NCBI RefSeq assembly: GCF_026241515.1
Contig: NZ_JAPHPW010000002.1
Location: 62,001-126,000 of the forward strand
Direction: 5' to 3'
DNA: 64,000 nucleotides
Source: Vibrio sp. 14G-20
GTDB taxonomy: Bacteria; Pseudomonadota; Gammaproteobacteria; Enterobacterales; Vibrionaceae
Under the pieces are notes generated by a model, which ran no database searches, had not been told where the DNA came from, and saw nothing but the letters and a program-made list of their open reading frames with translations. Numbering within the stretch: the first letter of the stretch is position 1; every line of letters starts with the position of its first letter. Below are positions 8,867 to 17,783 of the stretch, piece by piece. The position numbers and the translations under genes were made by a program.

Positions 8867-10417
8867 CTAATCGCGCATGTTCAAAATCAGAACCGCAGCT
8901 AACGCTAAGAACGCAGTCATCATTAAGAATACATCGTTGTAGGCCATAATTGCGGCGTCACGTTGCATGGTTCCTAGTAAGCTAGCCTGAGCTTGTTGCA
9001 TTGCCGTTGCTGCATCACTTCCTGACTGAATAAAGAACGCTTGTTGATCTTTGAGTGTTTGCCAACCTAATTGACTCACTGAAGGCAGTGATTCTTTGAT
9101 ATGAGCCAAATGTTCACGGGTTTTGTTATCCAGTAGAGTCGCGATAATCGCGATGCTGAAAGCGCCACCTAAGTTTCGCATCACGTTGGTTAACGTTGAT
9201 GCGTCTGGCGTGTCCATTTTGCTGATGTTCTTCATCGCAACCAAAGACAGCGGAACCATGATGAATGGACTACCAATAGCACGCAGAACCATAGATAAAA
9301 TCAGTTGTTGCCCGCCAAAGTCGATTGTCATGTGTGTATTTACGTAACAACTTAATCCGAACATCGCGAAGCCAAAGGTAACCAAGTACTTAGGCTTAAT
9401 GATCTGTGTTAGCTTAGGCACAATTGGGAATATCAGAAGCTGTGGGAACCCCATCCACATCAGCACTTCACCAATTTCCATCGCATTATATTGCTGAATT
9501 TGAGTGAGGTACATCGGCAGAACATAGATAGAACCAAGCAATGCCATCCCTAGAATCAAATAGGCGATACAGGACATCGCAAACTGCCCATCCCGCAATA
9601 GCCGCAGGTTAACCAATGGCTTCTTGTGTTGAAGCTCGTTTATCACGAAGTAAACCAAACTTACCGCCGACACGATACTCAAGCCAACAATAAAGCTCGA
9701 ACTGAACCACTCTTCACGGTTACCTTCTTCTAGTACCACTTCTAAACAACCTAGCCCTAATGCCATGGTGGCGATACCAAACCAGTCTGCTTTTTTAAGC
9801 GTGCCAAGGTCGAGTTTTTCATCGTTCAAGCCATAGCGGATCATGGTGATCACAAGCAAAGCCGGCGGGATATTAATGTAGAAAATATAGTGCCACGAGA
9901 AGTTCTCGGTTAACCAACCACCAAATGTTGGGCCGATCGATGGAGCAAAGGTCGCGGTTACACCAAACAGTGCCATACCCACAGCACGTTTGTTAACAGG
10001 CAATAACTGAATCACTAACGAGAAAGCAAGCGGGATTAAAGCGCCACCACTGAAGCCTTGCATCGCTCGGAATACGATCATCGAGGTCATGTTCCAAGAG
10101 AACGAACACAACAAAGATGAAATGGTGAAAATGGCCGTCGTCCACGTGATATAACGGCGTTTACCGAGCGCTTTAGAAAGCCAACCACTAAGCGGGATAG
10201 CGATCATTTCTGCGACTAGGTAAGACGTAGAGATCCACGAGCTTTCATCTAAGGTGGCAGACAGCGCACCTTGAATGTCTTTGAGAGACGAGTTGGTGAT
10301 CTGAATATCCAAGATCGCCATAAATGCGCCGATCAAGCCGCCAAATAGGGCAATCCAGTGGCGTCTTGAAACCTCTCCATCTTCATTAGTTTGGGTGACA
10401 ACACCAGTGTTACTCAT
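8867..10417 (-). CDS. DHA2-family (EmrB/QacA-like) multidrug efflux MFS transporter
   Basis: A 516-aa inner-membrane protein with about 14 hydrophobic segments. Characteristic motifs are LDIQITNSSLKDI in TM1 and the drug-antiporter motif GPTFGGWLTENFSWHYIFYINIP in TM5-6. It uses proton motive force to export drugs or toxic compounds, with the EmrA-like adaptor encoded 3 bp upstream and an outer-membrane TolC supplied elsewhere. Its ribosome-binding site (GAGG) lies at the end of the adaptor gene, giving tight coupling. The substrate cannot be read from the sequence. Confidence 0.93.
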   Translation of the reverse strand: MSNTGVVTQTNEDGEVSRRHWIALFGGLIGAFMAILDIQITNSSLKDIQGALSATLDESSWISTSYLVAEMIAIPLSGWLSKALGKRRYITWTTAIFTISSLLCSFSWNMTSMIVFRAMQGFSGGALIPLAFSLVIQLLPVNKRAVGMALFGVTATFAPSIGPTFGGWLTENFSWHYIFYINIPPALLVITMIRYGLNDEKLDLGTLKKADWFGIATMALGLGCLEVVLEEGNREEWFSSSFIVGLSIVSAVSLVYFVINELQHKKPLVNLRLLRDGQFAMSCIAYLILGMALLGSIYVLPMYLTQIQQYNAMEIGEVLMWMGFPQLLIFPIVPKLTQIIKPKYLVTFGFAMFGLSCYVNTHMTIDFGGQQLILSMVLRAIGSPFIMVPLSLVAMKNISKMDTPDASTLTNVMRNLGGAFSIAIIATLLDNKTREHLAHIKESLPSVSQLGWQTLKDQQAFFIQSGSDAATAMQQAQASLLGTMQRDAAIMAYNDVFLMMTAFLALAAVLILNMRD

Positions 10418-10420
10418 GGT

Positions 10421-11485
10421 CTAGCCTCGTTTATCGATGGTCGCTACCACAGACAAACCAGGAAGCAGTCGACCTTTCAACTCTTGCTGATCTGGAATCG
10501 TAATTTTCACAGGGACACGTTGAACGATTTTAGTGAAATTACCTGTCGCGTTTTCTGGTGGCAAGAGCGCAAATTTGGCGCCAGTCGCAGGGGAGAAACT
10601 GTCTACCACGCCTTCAAGTGGTTGCCCCGGGAATGCATCCAGTTCCACTTCAACCGTCTGACCTTTGTGAATGCCGCTTAGCTGTGTTTCTTTAAAGTTG
10701 GCTTCAATCCACACTTGGTTGTTTGGTACCAAACTCATAAGTGGTGCGCCTGCTTGAATCAATAAGCCTTCACGCACACTGCGTTTACCAATTACGCCAT
10801 CTACTGGCGCGTAAACCTTGGTGTAATCAAGGTTAAGTTGGGCTTGATCTTTTTGGGCTTGAGCTTCTGTCACGGATGCATTGGCTTGCTCTATCTCACT
10901 CGCAATTACAATTAACTGATCATTGGTCGCAACGAGATTAGCTTTTGCTTCTTCTAAATCAGCAAGGGTCACTTTTTGTTGTGCCACCATGCTGTCGACT
11001 TCATCTTGAGAGGCGTAATTGCGTTTTAATAGGCTACGAGAACGAACCACTTGTTGAGTCGCACGTTCGTATTCAGCTTGTGCAGAATCGACGCGGCTCT
11101 CTGCTTGATTAATCTTGCTACGTTGTAACGTCTGTTGTGCTACAAGGTTTTTAACGTCTGATTGAACGACAGATAAATGGGCATTGGCCTGAGCAAGAGC
11201 CGATTGGTAATCACGGTCATCAATTTGCACCAACAAATCACCAGCTTTTACCGAATGGTTGTCACTCACGTAAGACTTCACAATATAGCCTGAGACTTTA
11301 GGGCTAATGTTAGTAATGTCGCCTTGAAGGTAGGCATTATCGGTTGATTCAAAGTACTGACCATAGGCGTACCAATATCCCGCGCCTGCTAAACCCAATG
11401 ACAGCATGATCGCAGTGGCAATAAGCGGAGCTTTTTTACGTTTTTTTGTGCTTACTGATTGCGAAGCGTTGTTGTTCTCTGCCAT
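10421..11485 (-). CDS. EmrA/HlyD-family membrane fusion protein
   Basis: I chose the ATG at 11485 (354 aa, MAENNNASQS); the longer frame to 11572 runs through the promoter and gives an atypical N-terminus. A short basic cytoplasmic tail precedes one TM segment (about 22-40), a beta-barrel/lipoyl half motif (QGDITNISPKVSGYI), a long coiled-coil hairpin (about 95-220, Q/A-rich) and the second lipoyl half (VYAPVDGVIGKRSVREG). It bridges the inner-membrane MFS pump to TolC. The divergent LysR gene 129 bp away is the likely regulator. Confidence 0.92.
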   Translation of the reverse strand: MAENNNASQSVSTKKRKKAPLIATAIMLSLGLAGAGYWYAYGQYFESTDNAYLQGDITNISPKVSGYIVKSYVSDNHSVKAGDLLVQIDDRDYQSALAQANAHLSVVQSDVKNLVAQQTLQRSKINQAESRVDSAQAEYERATQQVVRSRSLLKRNYASQDEVDSMVAQQKVTLADLEEAKANLVATNDQLIVIASEIEQANASVTEAQAQKDQAQLNLDYTKVYAPVDGVIGKRSVREGLLIQAGAPLMSLVPNNQVWIEANFKETQLSGIHKGQTVEVELDAFPGQPLEGVVDSFSPATGAKFALLPPENATGNFTKIVQRVPVKITIPDQQELKGRLLPGLSVVATIDKRG

Positions 11486-11614
11486 TTCATTTTTCTCATT
11501 TTGTTTTCGTTTAGATGTAACGAATTGTAAATGAATGCCATTAATTGATAAGATAGGAAAAAAAAGAAACACTGTTGCAAAAATCTTACTAATAGTGAGC
11601 TTGGGGGAGGTAGG

Positions 11615-12526
11615 ATGGACTTAAATGCAGTTACGGTTTTTACACAAGTGGTTGATTGTGGCAGTTTTACGCATGCTGCTGAAGCGCTCAACATGACTAA
11701 GTCGACTGTAAGTCGAAAATTGGCAGAGTTAGAACAGCATTTAGGTGTGAGATTGATCACTCGTTCGACACGAAGTTTAGTGTTAACACCTGAGGGCGAG
11801 CGTTTTTACCAATCGAGCTTGCAGATGCATGAGATCATGAATCAAGCCGAACTTGAGGTTTCTGCCAATCAAGACTTGATCAGAGGCCCTCTCAATGTGG
11901 TACTTCCTGTCGAGCTTGGGCATCAAGTGTTAGCGCAATACATTCATAGTTTCTTGAAAGAACACCCAAATGTGACTTTGAATTTGGAATTGACCAATAG
12001 AGAAGTCGACATCATTGCGGAGGGTATTGATCTATACGCGCAAATTGGTGAGCTGGTGGATTCAAGCTTGGTTTCTCGATATCTCACAACATCCAAACGT
12101 GCGCTGGTAGCGAGTCCCGAATATTTAGAGCAATTTGGTGATATCAAAACTCCTGCAGATCTAAAACCACCATTTAGGTTGATTGAAGTCGTGAACAAAG
12201 CAGCACGCTTGCCTAAATGGCATTTGCAGTTGGAGGATGGAGAATCGATTTTGATAGAGTTGCCGTGTCAGTTGAGGGTAAACACGATTACAGCCTGCCT
12301 TACTGCTTGTGTTGATGGGTTAGGGATAGCCGTTTTACCGGAGTTCATCTGTCGAGACCACTTTCAGACAGGGAAGTTATTACGACTATTGCCTGAGTAT
12401 GACATGCCTGAGGTGTCCGTGAGTTTGGTATATGCAGACAGGCAGTTGATGCCAAAGCGCAAGAAAGTTTTTATCGATTACCTATTAACCGCCTTTCAAA
12501 ATAGAGTTAATGAAAGAACTGAATAA
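11615..12526 (+). CDS. LysR-family regulator divergent from the efflux operon
   Basis: The 303-aa protein has an N-terminal winged helix-turn-helix (1-60: FTHAAEALNMTKSTVSRKLAELEQHLGVRLI) and a C-terminal effector-binding domain of the CrgA-like subgroup. GGGGGAGG at 11605-11612 is a strong ribosome-binding site. Divergence from emrA-like suggests it controls the pump in response to a substrate of the pump (inference). The 11486-11614 gap should hold its operator. Confidence 0.93.
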   Translation: MDLNAVTVFTQVVDCGSFTHAAEALNMTKSTVSRKLAELEQHLGVRLITRSTRSLVLTPEGERFYQSSLQMHEIMNQAELEVSANQDLIRGPLNVVLPVELGHQVLAQYIHSFLKEHPNVTLNLELTNREVDIIAEGIDLYAQIGELVDSSLVSRYLTTSKRALVASPEYLEQFGDIKTPADLKPPFRLIEVVNKAARLPKWHLQLEDGESILIELPCQLRVNTITACLTACVDGLGIAVLPEFICRDHFQTGKLLRLLPEYDMPEVSVSLVYADRQLMPKRKKVFIDYLLTAFQNRVNERTE

Positions 12527-12561
12527 AGGCATATTATATTGGAAGCAACAAAAGTAATCGG

Positions 12562-12587
12562 CTGCTTAACTGCTTAACTGCTTAACT
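12562..12587. repeat. CTGCTTAA tandem repeat, three copies
   Basis: Three perfect 8-bp units at 12562-12585, 35 bp after the LysR stop and ahead of the terminator at 12647. Confidence 0.9.
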
Positions 12588-12646
12588 CTAGCTATCCTGC
12601 TGTTCGGGTTAACCCATTAACAATGCTCAACAGCACTCACAGAAAA

Positions 12647-12681
12647 ACGGACTTTCTAACAAGTCCGTTGTTCTGTTTTTG
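12647..12681. terminator. Bidirectional terminator between lysR and the alginate lyase
   Basis: ACGGACTT (12647-12654) pairs with AAGTCCGT (12661-12668) around a 6-nt loop. T-rich sequence follows on the plus strand and AAAAA precedes it, so it can serve both convergent genes. Confidence 0.7.
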
Positions 12682-12714
12682 ATGACTCAATGTGGTTGTA
12701 AGCTAAATTTTAAA

Positions 12715-13572
12715 TTAGCTCTTTTTCTCTGTGTACTCTAGCTTGTAGAAGTGAGCTTCACTTTGTCCATTTGTAAATTGGTTATATACGCCAGCTTTGA
12801 AGTAGCTTAATAGGTGGCGCCAGTAATCAATATCTTGCTCAACTTTACGTTCACCGTCTACGTCAACAATGAGTTTTTTATCACCCACGATTAGGTCAAA
12901 TGCTGTTGGTTTGCCTTCTGGCGCTTTGCCTAAATCGAACTGAGAATATGCTACGTCTGATTTGCACATTTCCTTATCTTTGTTTTTCTTACCGAACGAT
13001 CCTTTACAAATTACTGCGTTGTTCTTAACGATTGCCCAGAAATGCCCTTCAATACCATTATTGTCACGTTTCCATACAACGCGCAGCAAGGGGTGAGGGA
13101 CATTGTGAGTACCGATGTTATCTAGGCCTTTGTTGTGAACCTGTAGAAAAGTAATCTCGTCTTGCTTAGAGTCTGAGTTCTTCATCGACTCTTCAGGGTT
13201 TATAATCTCAACTTCCGAACTCAATGTGTATGTTTCATTTGCTAAGTCTGTTCGAAAGTTTTCCTGAACGCGTAGCTCGTTACGCAGGTGGTCATTCTTC
13301 ATAGTAAAGACTAGCGCCTCACTCTGTTTGTCGACATAGAAGTTGTTGTTCACTATGCCATCGTAGTTATTATCGAGCGCAAAATAGTCTTTGTTGCCTT
13401 TCTTTCCGTTAGGATCTGAAATTTGAAGTTCAGACACTGACAGAACATTTTGGTATTGAGAGTAATTAGAAGGTTCGCCTAAAGCTCCTTCTGGGTTCGA
13501 AAACTGAACATTAGCCGTTGCCGAAGAAGAAAAAGCAAGAAGTGCACAGCAAGCGAGTAGGGTTTTTTTCAT
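12715..13572 (-). CDS. Secreted PL7 alginate lyase
   Basis: The ATG at 13572 gives 285 aa with a signal peptide cleaved after SATA (about residue 20); upstream in-frame codons are promoter sequence. All three PL7 active-site blocks are present: LRNELR (96-101), QVH (144-146) and YFKAGVYNQ (257-265), making a single beta-jelly-roll catalytic domain without a carbohydrate-binding module. It cleaves alginate by beta-elimination, probably in the periplasm or medium. In PL7 enzymes QVH instead of QIH has been associated with polymannuronate preference; that is only a hint. It is last in a minus-strand block downstream of a VxrAB-like system and shares an upstream 13-mer with the kinase gene. Confidence 0.93.
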   Translation of the reverse strand: MKKTLLACCALLAFSSSATANVQFSNPEGALGEPSNYSQYQNVLSVSELQISDPNGKKGNKDYFALDNNYDGIVNNNFYVDKQSEALVFTMKNDHLRNELRVQENFRTDLANETYTLSSEVEIINPEESMKNSDSKQDEITFLQVHNKGLDNIGTHNVPHPLLRVVWKRDNNGIEGHFWAIVKNNAVICKGSFGKKNKDKEMCKSDVAYSQFDLGKAPEGKPTAFDLIVGDKKLIVDVDGERKVEQDIDYWRHLLSYFKAGVYNQFTNGQSEAHFYKLEYTEKKS

Positions 13573-13720
13573 CAAAAATATCTCTTTTGTATTATTATCA
13601 TTCAATATAGGCATTGATATCACTTTTGAGATTTATGTGAAAACATCTGTGTTTGAAATTGTGGTCGACACCCAATTTTCTTGTACAAAAATAGAGAGAA
13701 TTAGGTGTCGATTGGGATTG

Positions 13721-13742
13721 GTACCTGAATGTCAAAAGGTGT
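13721..13742 (-). promoter_or_regulatory. Candidate regulatory element before the alginate lyase
   Basis: The minus strand reads TTGACATTCAGGT (13735-13723), identical to a 13-mer upstream of the VxrA-like kinase, with further similarity on its 5' side. It lies about 150 bp before the lyase ATG. TTGACA could be a -35 box, but no good -10 follows at 17 bp, so an activator site is equally possible. Confidence 0.5.
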
Positions 13743-13751
13743 GGATTTTTG

Positions 13752-13822
13752 CTCGTTAACAACACTACCTGCCAACCCGTAATAGTGAATAAGGTTACGC
13801 TTTAAAACGGCACGATCAAACT
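13752..13822 (-). pseudogene. 71-bp remnant of a CynX-type MFS transporter gene
   Basis: This stretch matches 21476-21546 inside the intact MFS gene at 58 of 71 positions without gaps, in the same orientation. Read on the minus strand in frame it encodes SLIVPF, a stop (TAA), then SVTLFTITGWQVVLL, against SLMVPFSNLTLFTITGWQLALL in the intact gene. It carries a stop and is far too short to function. Its first two bases form the last two of the TAG stop of the neighbouring glycosidase-like gene, so it marks a recombination junction. Confidence 0.8.
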
Positions 13823-16220
13823 AATTAAGCTCTAATTTCCACTCTACGACTTTTCCATTGCTTAACACGGCTTTTATAGCGGTAGGCGCGATTTCAAGAC
13901 CACCCAGGTGAAAGGCTTGCTCTGAAAAGTTCGCGATGATCTTGCTTCCATCATTAAAGAGAGTCTGTTGAACATCGCCGGTCTGATCCAACCATACAAA
14001 ATCGACTAACTGTTTATCCCATAACTGGTTGTGAATCGGTTCAAACCCGTTTTGGTAGTGTTTTAGTGCCGCTAACCTAGGGCTAGAACTTGTTAAGGCT
14101 TCGTCTCTGGTTAAGTGAACCATCGGCGGAGTGTTGTACAGCATCGCGGTTAAGTCACGTTCTGCTTGTACATTAGTGAACTTAAGACTGTCTGAATGCC
14201 AATGGTGTGTATTGATCACTTCATCATGGAATACGGCTTGGTAAAGCGGGATTCTGTATTTAGGTGAAAACAGCAGCGATTTGTAAGGCTCTTTGACCTG
14301 CGCGGGTTTAAAGAAAAAATCGGGCTTGTGGTCTGGATACCAACGACCTAAATAGTAAGGTGATTGACGATTTTCTTTCATGTCTTTATCTGTCCAACCA
14401 AAGCCTACCGTTTCTAAGCCGTGTGCAAATGCGATCCCCTTTGTCGTTAAACTATTACCATCTTCAGAACCTAAAACCAATGACGGCTGTTCAGACAACC
14501 ACTGCATTCGGTTGTTGAACGCCAACAGCATGTCGGACTCATTCGTATTGCTGTTACTAATGGTGTCGATATTGCCACTGTAATCCTCTCTGACCATTGC
14601 CGTCGCATCAACATCTAAGAACAAGCTGTTGAAGTTGCCGAATCTCATAATGTCTTGGGCGCGCTGCTTTACGTATTCTAAATGGCAGTTAGGATTTAGA
14701 TAGAATCCGTTATCTCGAAACCCTCTTTTTAGGCTGCCATCTGCCAATTCAATGGCACAACTTTTACGCATCGGCTCTGGTAGTTGAGCGGTTAGCCAAT
14801 TGTCGTTTAGCTTTGCAGGAATAGCTGTGTTGTAGGAATCGTAAGTACCGACCATATATCCGGACTGTTTTGCCAGAGTAACAGCGTTTCGTTGATAGAA
14901 TGCTGGCGTCCAATTGTCGAATCCAAGCCACAATTTGTTTAAACCTGCCTTATTTAGATTAGCGACCATGTCTGAAGACAACGCTTGTCCCCAAGTGTCT
15001 GGCGAGTTTAGGTAAGGGGAAGCATGCTCTAGCAACCAGTTCTTCTTGTTCTGTGCTGCCTTGTATTGCGCTTTAATCGTGTTGTTTTCGAGTGTCGGCT
15101 TCCCAACAGGAAATAAGACCTGCAATGATTGGCTAATAGAGTCTAGCAGCACTTGTTTGTGGTACTGAATGAACCAATCTTTACCCTTGGAGAGTGACGA
15201 CAGCTCTCTTTTCGCTTCCGCAGAAATGCTGAGTTTAGAGCCCTCTAAATACCATGTTTTCAATCCCCACCAGTCACTCACATCTTGGATGCTTAATGGG
15301 TCTTTACCAAACAGGTAAACGTGGCTTGCGCCGATCAGCTTACTCACCTCTGGATTACGCTTTTGTTTAGCAACCAGTGTTTCAGAAAGGTCATTTTCGA
15401 TGCGCCAATCGCGGTAGCGTTTCGCTCCATCTAACCACGAGTATCCAAGGGTGATACGAACAATAAAAGGCTGTGATTGGTTGAGCATCGTAAATTGGTG
15501 CGATGCCTTCATGTCAATTTTGGTCTTTGAATTAGATGTGCTATCAGAGGATGCATCTGAAAAAAGCAGTTGATTGTTGGTCGTATTAACCATCTGATAG
15601 CTAATGAAATGATTGTTCTGTTGCACCGTCCAAAAAGGCATCTTTAAGTCTTGAGTGGTGTTGCTCCCAGAATAATTACCGACGAGATAGCTTGCCCAAA
15701 GCTTGTTATTTGTAGGTACGCGCATGCCTTCACTAAACGGAAGAAATAACGTCTGAGTTTGTTGTTCTGCAAGATCAAACCACGCTAACTCAATGGGTTC
15801 GTTTCGCTTCACTTGTATATTCGAAGGCAAGCTGAACTGAAAAGTGAGCTGGTCTTGATTAAGCTCGGCCTCAATGTTTATCCCGCTGGGTACTAAGGTC
15901 CAAGTGGCGATTTTTACTGAGTCAGCTTTATCGGAAAAGCCAATGACCAGATTAGTCGCTTTCTGTGGTTTGCTATCAACGGTGAGAGTACCGCTGTTAA
16001 CGCTTAAGTTATTCCAATCTATCTCTAGAGTATTCGATGATATAGAGACGTTATTGCTGGTAGTGGCGTTAGCGTTGTCGCGAATACTGCTACCGCTAAC
16101 GCTGCTATTATTGGTTAGCGTTATTTGGCTCGCTTGTGAGTTGGATGAAAACAGACAAGAGGTTGTTAAAGCCACAATGGCACAAGTAGAAAGATTGAAT
16201 GGGTGACGTACGCTGAGCAT
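13821..16220 (-). CDS. Large secreted TIM-barrel glycosidase-like protein
   Basis: I chose the ATG at 16220 (799 aa); the TTG five codons upstream is a worse start. A signal peptide ends near residue 30 (SNSQAS). The N-terminal ~330 residues look beta-rich, with Ser/Asn-rich low complexity at 32-62. The middle contains barrel-like strands: KLWLGFDNWTPAFYQRNAVTL, then SLFLDVDATAM with candidate acidic residues, then VLGSEDGNSL. PLYQAVFHDEVINTHHWH and a small C-terminal beta domain follow. The order resembles clan GH101/GH129-like or DUF5696-type glycosidases, but I cannot assign the family. Placement between a VxrABC-like cluster and an alginate lyase suggests a role on polysaccharide or peptidoglycan-linked glycans (inference). 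Confidence 0.6.
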   Translation of the reverse strand: MLSVRHPFNLSTCAIVALTTSCLFSSNSQASQITLTNNSSVSGSSIRDNANATTSNNVSISSNTLEIDWNNLSVNSGTLTVDSKPQKATNLVIGFSDKADSVKIATWTLVPSGINIEAELNQDQLTFQFSLPSNIQVKRNEPIELAWFDLAEQQTQTLFLPFSEGMRVPTNNKLWASYLVGNYSGSNTTQDLKMPFWTVQQNNHFISYQMVNTTNNQLLFSDASSDSTSNSKTKIDMKASHQFTMLNQSQPFIVRITLGYSWLDGAKRYRDWRIENDLSETLVAKQKRNPEVSKLIGASHVYLFGKDPLSIQDVSDWWGLKTWYLEGSKLSISAEAKRELSSLSKGKDWFIQYHKQVLLDSISQSLQVLFPVGKPTLENNTIKAQYKAAQNKKNWLLEHASPYLNSPDTWGQALSSDMVANLNKAGLNKLWLGFDNWTPAFYQRNAVTLAKQSGYMVGTYDSYNTAIPAKLNDNWLTAQLPEPMRKSCAIELADGSLKRGFRDNGFYLNPNCHLEYVKQRAQDIMRFGNFNSLFLDVDATAMVREDYSGNIDTISNSNTNESDMLLAFNNRMQWLSEQPSLVLGSEDGNSLTTKGIAFAHGLETVGFGWTDKDMKENRQSPYYLGRWYPDHKPDFFFKPAQVKEPYKSLLFSPKYRIPLYQAVFHDEVINTHHWHSDSLKFTNVQAERDLTAMLYNTPPMVHLTRDEALTSSSPRLAALKHYQNGFEPIHNQLWDKQLVDFVWLDQTGDVQQTLFNDGSKIIANFSEQAFHLGGLEIAPTAIKAVLSNGKVVEWKLELN

Positions 16221-16323
16221 ATTTAGATTCCGCAAAGGATAAGTACGGTTATTACACCCAAGTAACGCTAGTGCTTTGTCACCTATATGTCTCTATTTTC
16301 TGTTTGGATTTAGTAGCATGCCA

Positions 16324-17136
16324 TTAGAAAGGCACGGCGACGCGTTGCACATATTGGACTTCAATAGCGCCTTGGTATTCAAACATTTCAACCGACGCAC
16401 TTAAGTGCTTAGCTTTGGTTCCAAGTGGGCTTTCTGTGGGAACGGGTGCTTGCGCTGTTTTGATTGGTACTTTGTAACCCAGCAGGTTGTAGTTTTCATC
16501 AAACCATTGCCAACTCACATTAGCGTCAGGGCAGTTGTCGATCATCTTTGGAGGCGAGAGCACAATATGTGGTTCGCTGAGTTTACTCTCGAGCGTCAGC
16601 CATCGATTGCTGTCATTTAAAGCGACAATAATAGGGTAGTGGTTTGAGCCTATCTTTAGTTGGTAAACACCAGATTCGGGTTTGATGAACATTTCATTGG
16701 TTTCGATCTCTTGATACTCATTATTGGAAGCGAGTTGTCCATCAAGAAGGACTTTGCCTTTAGGCGATACCAAAGAAAGAGTTTGGGTTTCTAAGTCTTT
16801 GTTGAGTTGCTCGGCAGAGACTTTGATTTGATAACCGTGCGATGACAAGCCATAGCGTCGAATGAAGCTAACTTGAATGTGGTGTTTCGGCTCAGCACTT
16901 TGTTTTAGTGAGGTTCCACATTGAGTTTGGCTCAATATCTCTTGTTTGACAGGTAGCCAAAGATCACTATCGAGTGTTTGGTGATCGAGTGCGATTTGCA
17001 GCTCTTGCCACGCGACTTGAGGGTGACCATCAAGCAGCGATTGATAGGTGTGCTGCAATGGCGTATCAGTAAACCAAGCCGCATGACTTGCGAACGGCAA
17101 GGAGCAGAGCAGTGTGGTTAACGAAGTAACTTTCAT
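16324..17136 (-). CDS. vxrC: VxrC-like periplasmic protein (DUF2861-type)
   Basis: A 270-aa exported protein with a signal peptide of about 19 residues (ending SHA), mostly beta-strand afterwards, with three Cys (including TQC and DNC). Its ATG shares an A with the TAA stop of the response-regulator gene (TAATG), so translation is coupled to the two-component system. In V. cholerae the gene directly after vxrAB is vxrC, of unknown mechanism; the family name is from memory and the symbol rests mainly on synteny. Confidence 0.65.
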   Translation of the reverse strand: MKVTSLTTLLCSLPFASHAAWFTDTPLQHTYQSLLDGHPQVAWQELQIALDHQTLDSDLWLPVKQEILSQTQCGTSLKQSAEPKHHIQVSFIRRYGLSSHGYQIKVSAEQLNKDLETQTLSLVSPKGKVLLDGQLASNNEYQEIETNEMFIKPESGVYQLKIGSNHYPIIVALNDSNRWLTLESKLSEPHIVLSPPKMIDNCPDANVSWQWFDENYNLLGYKVPIKTAQAPVPTESPLGTKAKHLSASVEMFEYQGAIEVQYVQRVAVPF

Positions 17137-17783
17137 TATGACTCCCCAGCCAAGCGGTAACCAACGCCGCGATGTGTTTCGATATTCAATGTTGGCAGCT
17201 TCTGGCGTAAGCGCAGTATGTGATTATCAATAGTTCGAGTACTCGGGAAAGCCTGATAACCCCAAATTTTATTGAGTAACTCATCTCGGTGAAACACTCG
17301 GCTTTGGTTCTGAACAAACAGTACCAATAGCTGAAACTCCTTAGGTTTCAACGTGACTGGGCTTTCATCCAGATAAGCGATCCGTTCCGACAAGTTGATT
17401 TGGATATTTGCGTAATTTAAGAGGCTCACACCTAACGGACGAAGTTGGGTAATGACTCGAGCAAGTAATTCATCGTTAGAAAATGGCTTAGTCACGTAAT
17501 CTTTGGCACCCGCTATTAAACCTTCAACACGTTGTTGAACTTCTACTTTAGCGGTCAGCACAATTACAGGAAGCGCTTTGAGGAGCAACCAGTTTGGAAG
17601 GTGTTGCAAGCTGTCGCCATCTTCAAGCTGTCGATCCAATATCACAAGATCGGCTCGAAACCATTGCTTACTGGCACTCTCTGAATCCTTCGCCCAGAGG
17701 CATTGGTAACCATTGGATTCAAAGAAGCTGACGAGGCCTTGTCCAAGAAGTTGGTCGTCTTCAATCAGCAGTAGGGTGTTCAT
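17136..17783 (-). CDS. vxrB: OmpR-family response regulator, VxrB-like
   Basis: The ATG at 17783 gives 215 aa starting MNTLLLIEDD. The receiver has the acidic pair at 9-10, phosphoacceptor D50 (VILDRQL), T77 and K99 (VTKPF). A winged-helix DNA-binding domain follows (about 120-215: LKPKEFQLLVLF, TRTIDNHILRLRQKL, GVGYRL). It overlaps the end of the kinase gene by 23 bp. VxrB/WigR controls cell-wall damage responses, type VI secretion and biofilm in V. cholerae; assignment here follows from the DUF3404-like partner kinase. Confidence 0.85.
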   Translation of the reverse strand: MNTLLLIEDDQLLGQGLVSFFESNGYQCLWAKDSESASKQWFRADLVILDRQLEDGDSLQHLPNWLLLKALPVIVLTAKVEVQQRVEGLIAGAKDYVTKPFSNDELLARVITQLRPLGVSLLNYANIQINLSERIAYLDESPVTLKPKEFQLLVLFVQNQSRVFHRDELLNKIWGYQAFPSTRTIDNHILRLRQKLPTLNIETHRGVGYRLAGES

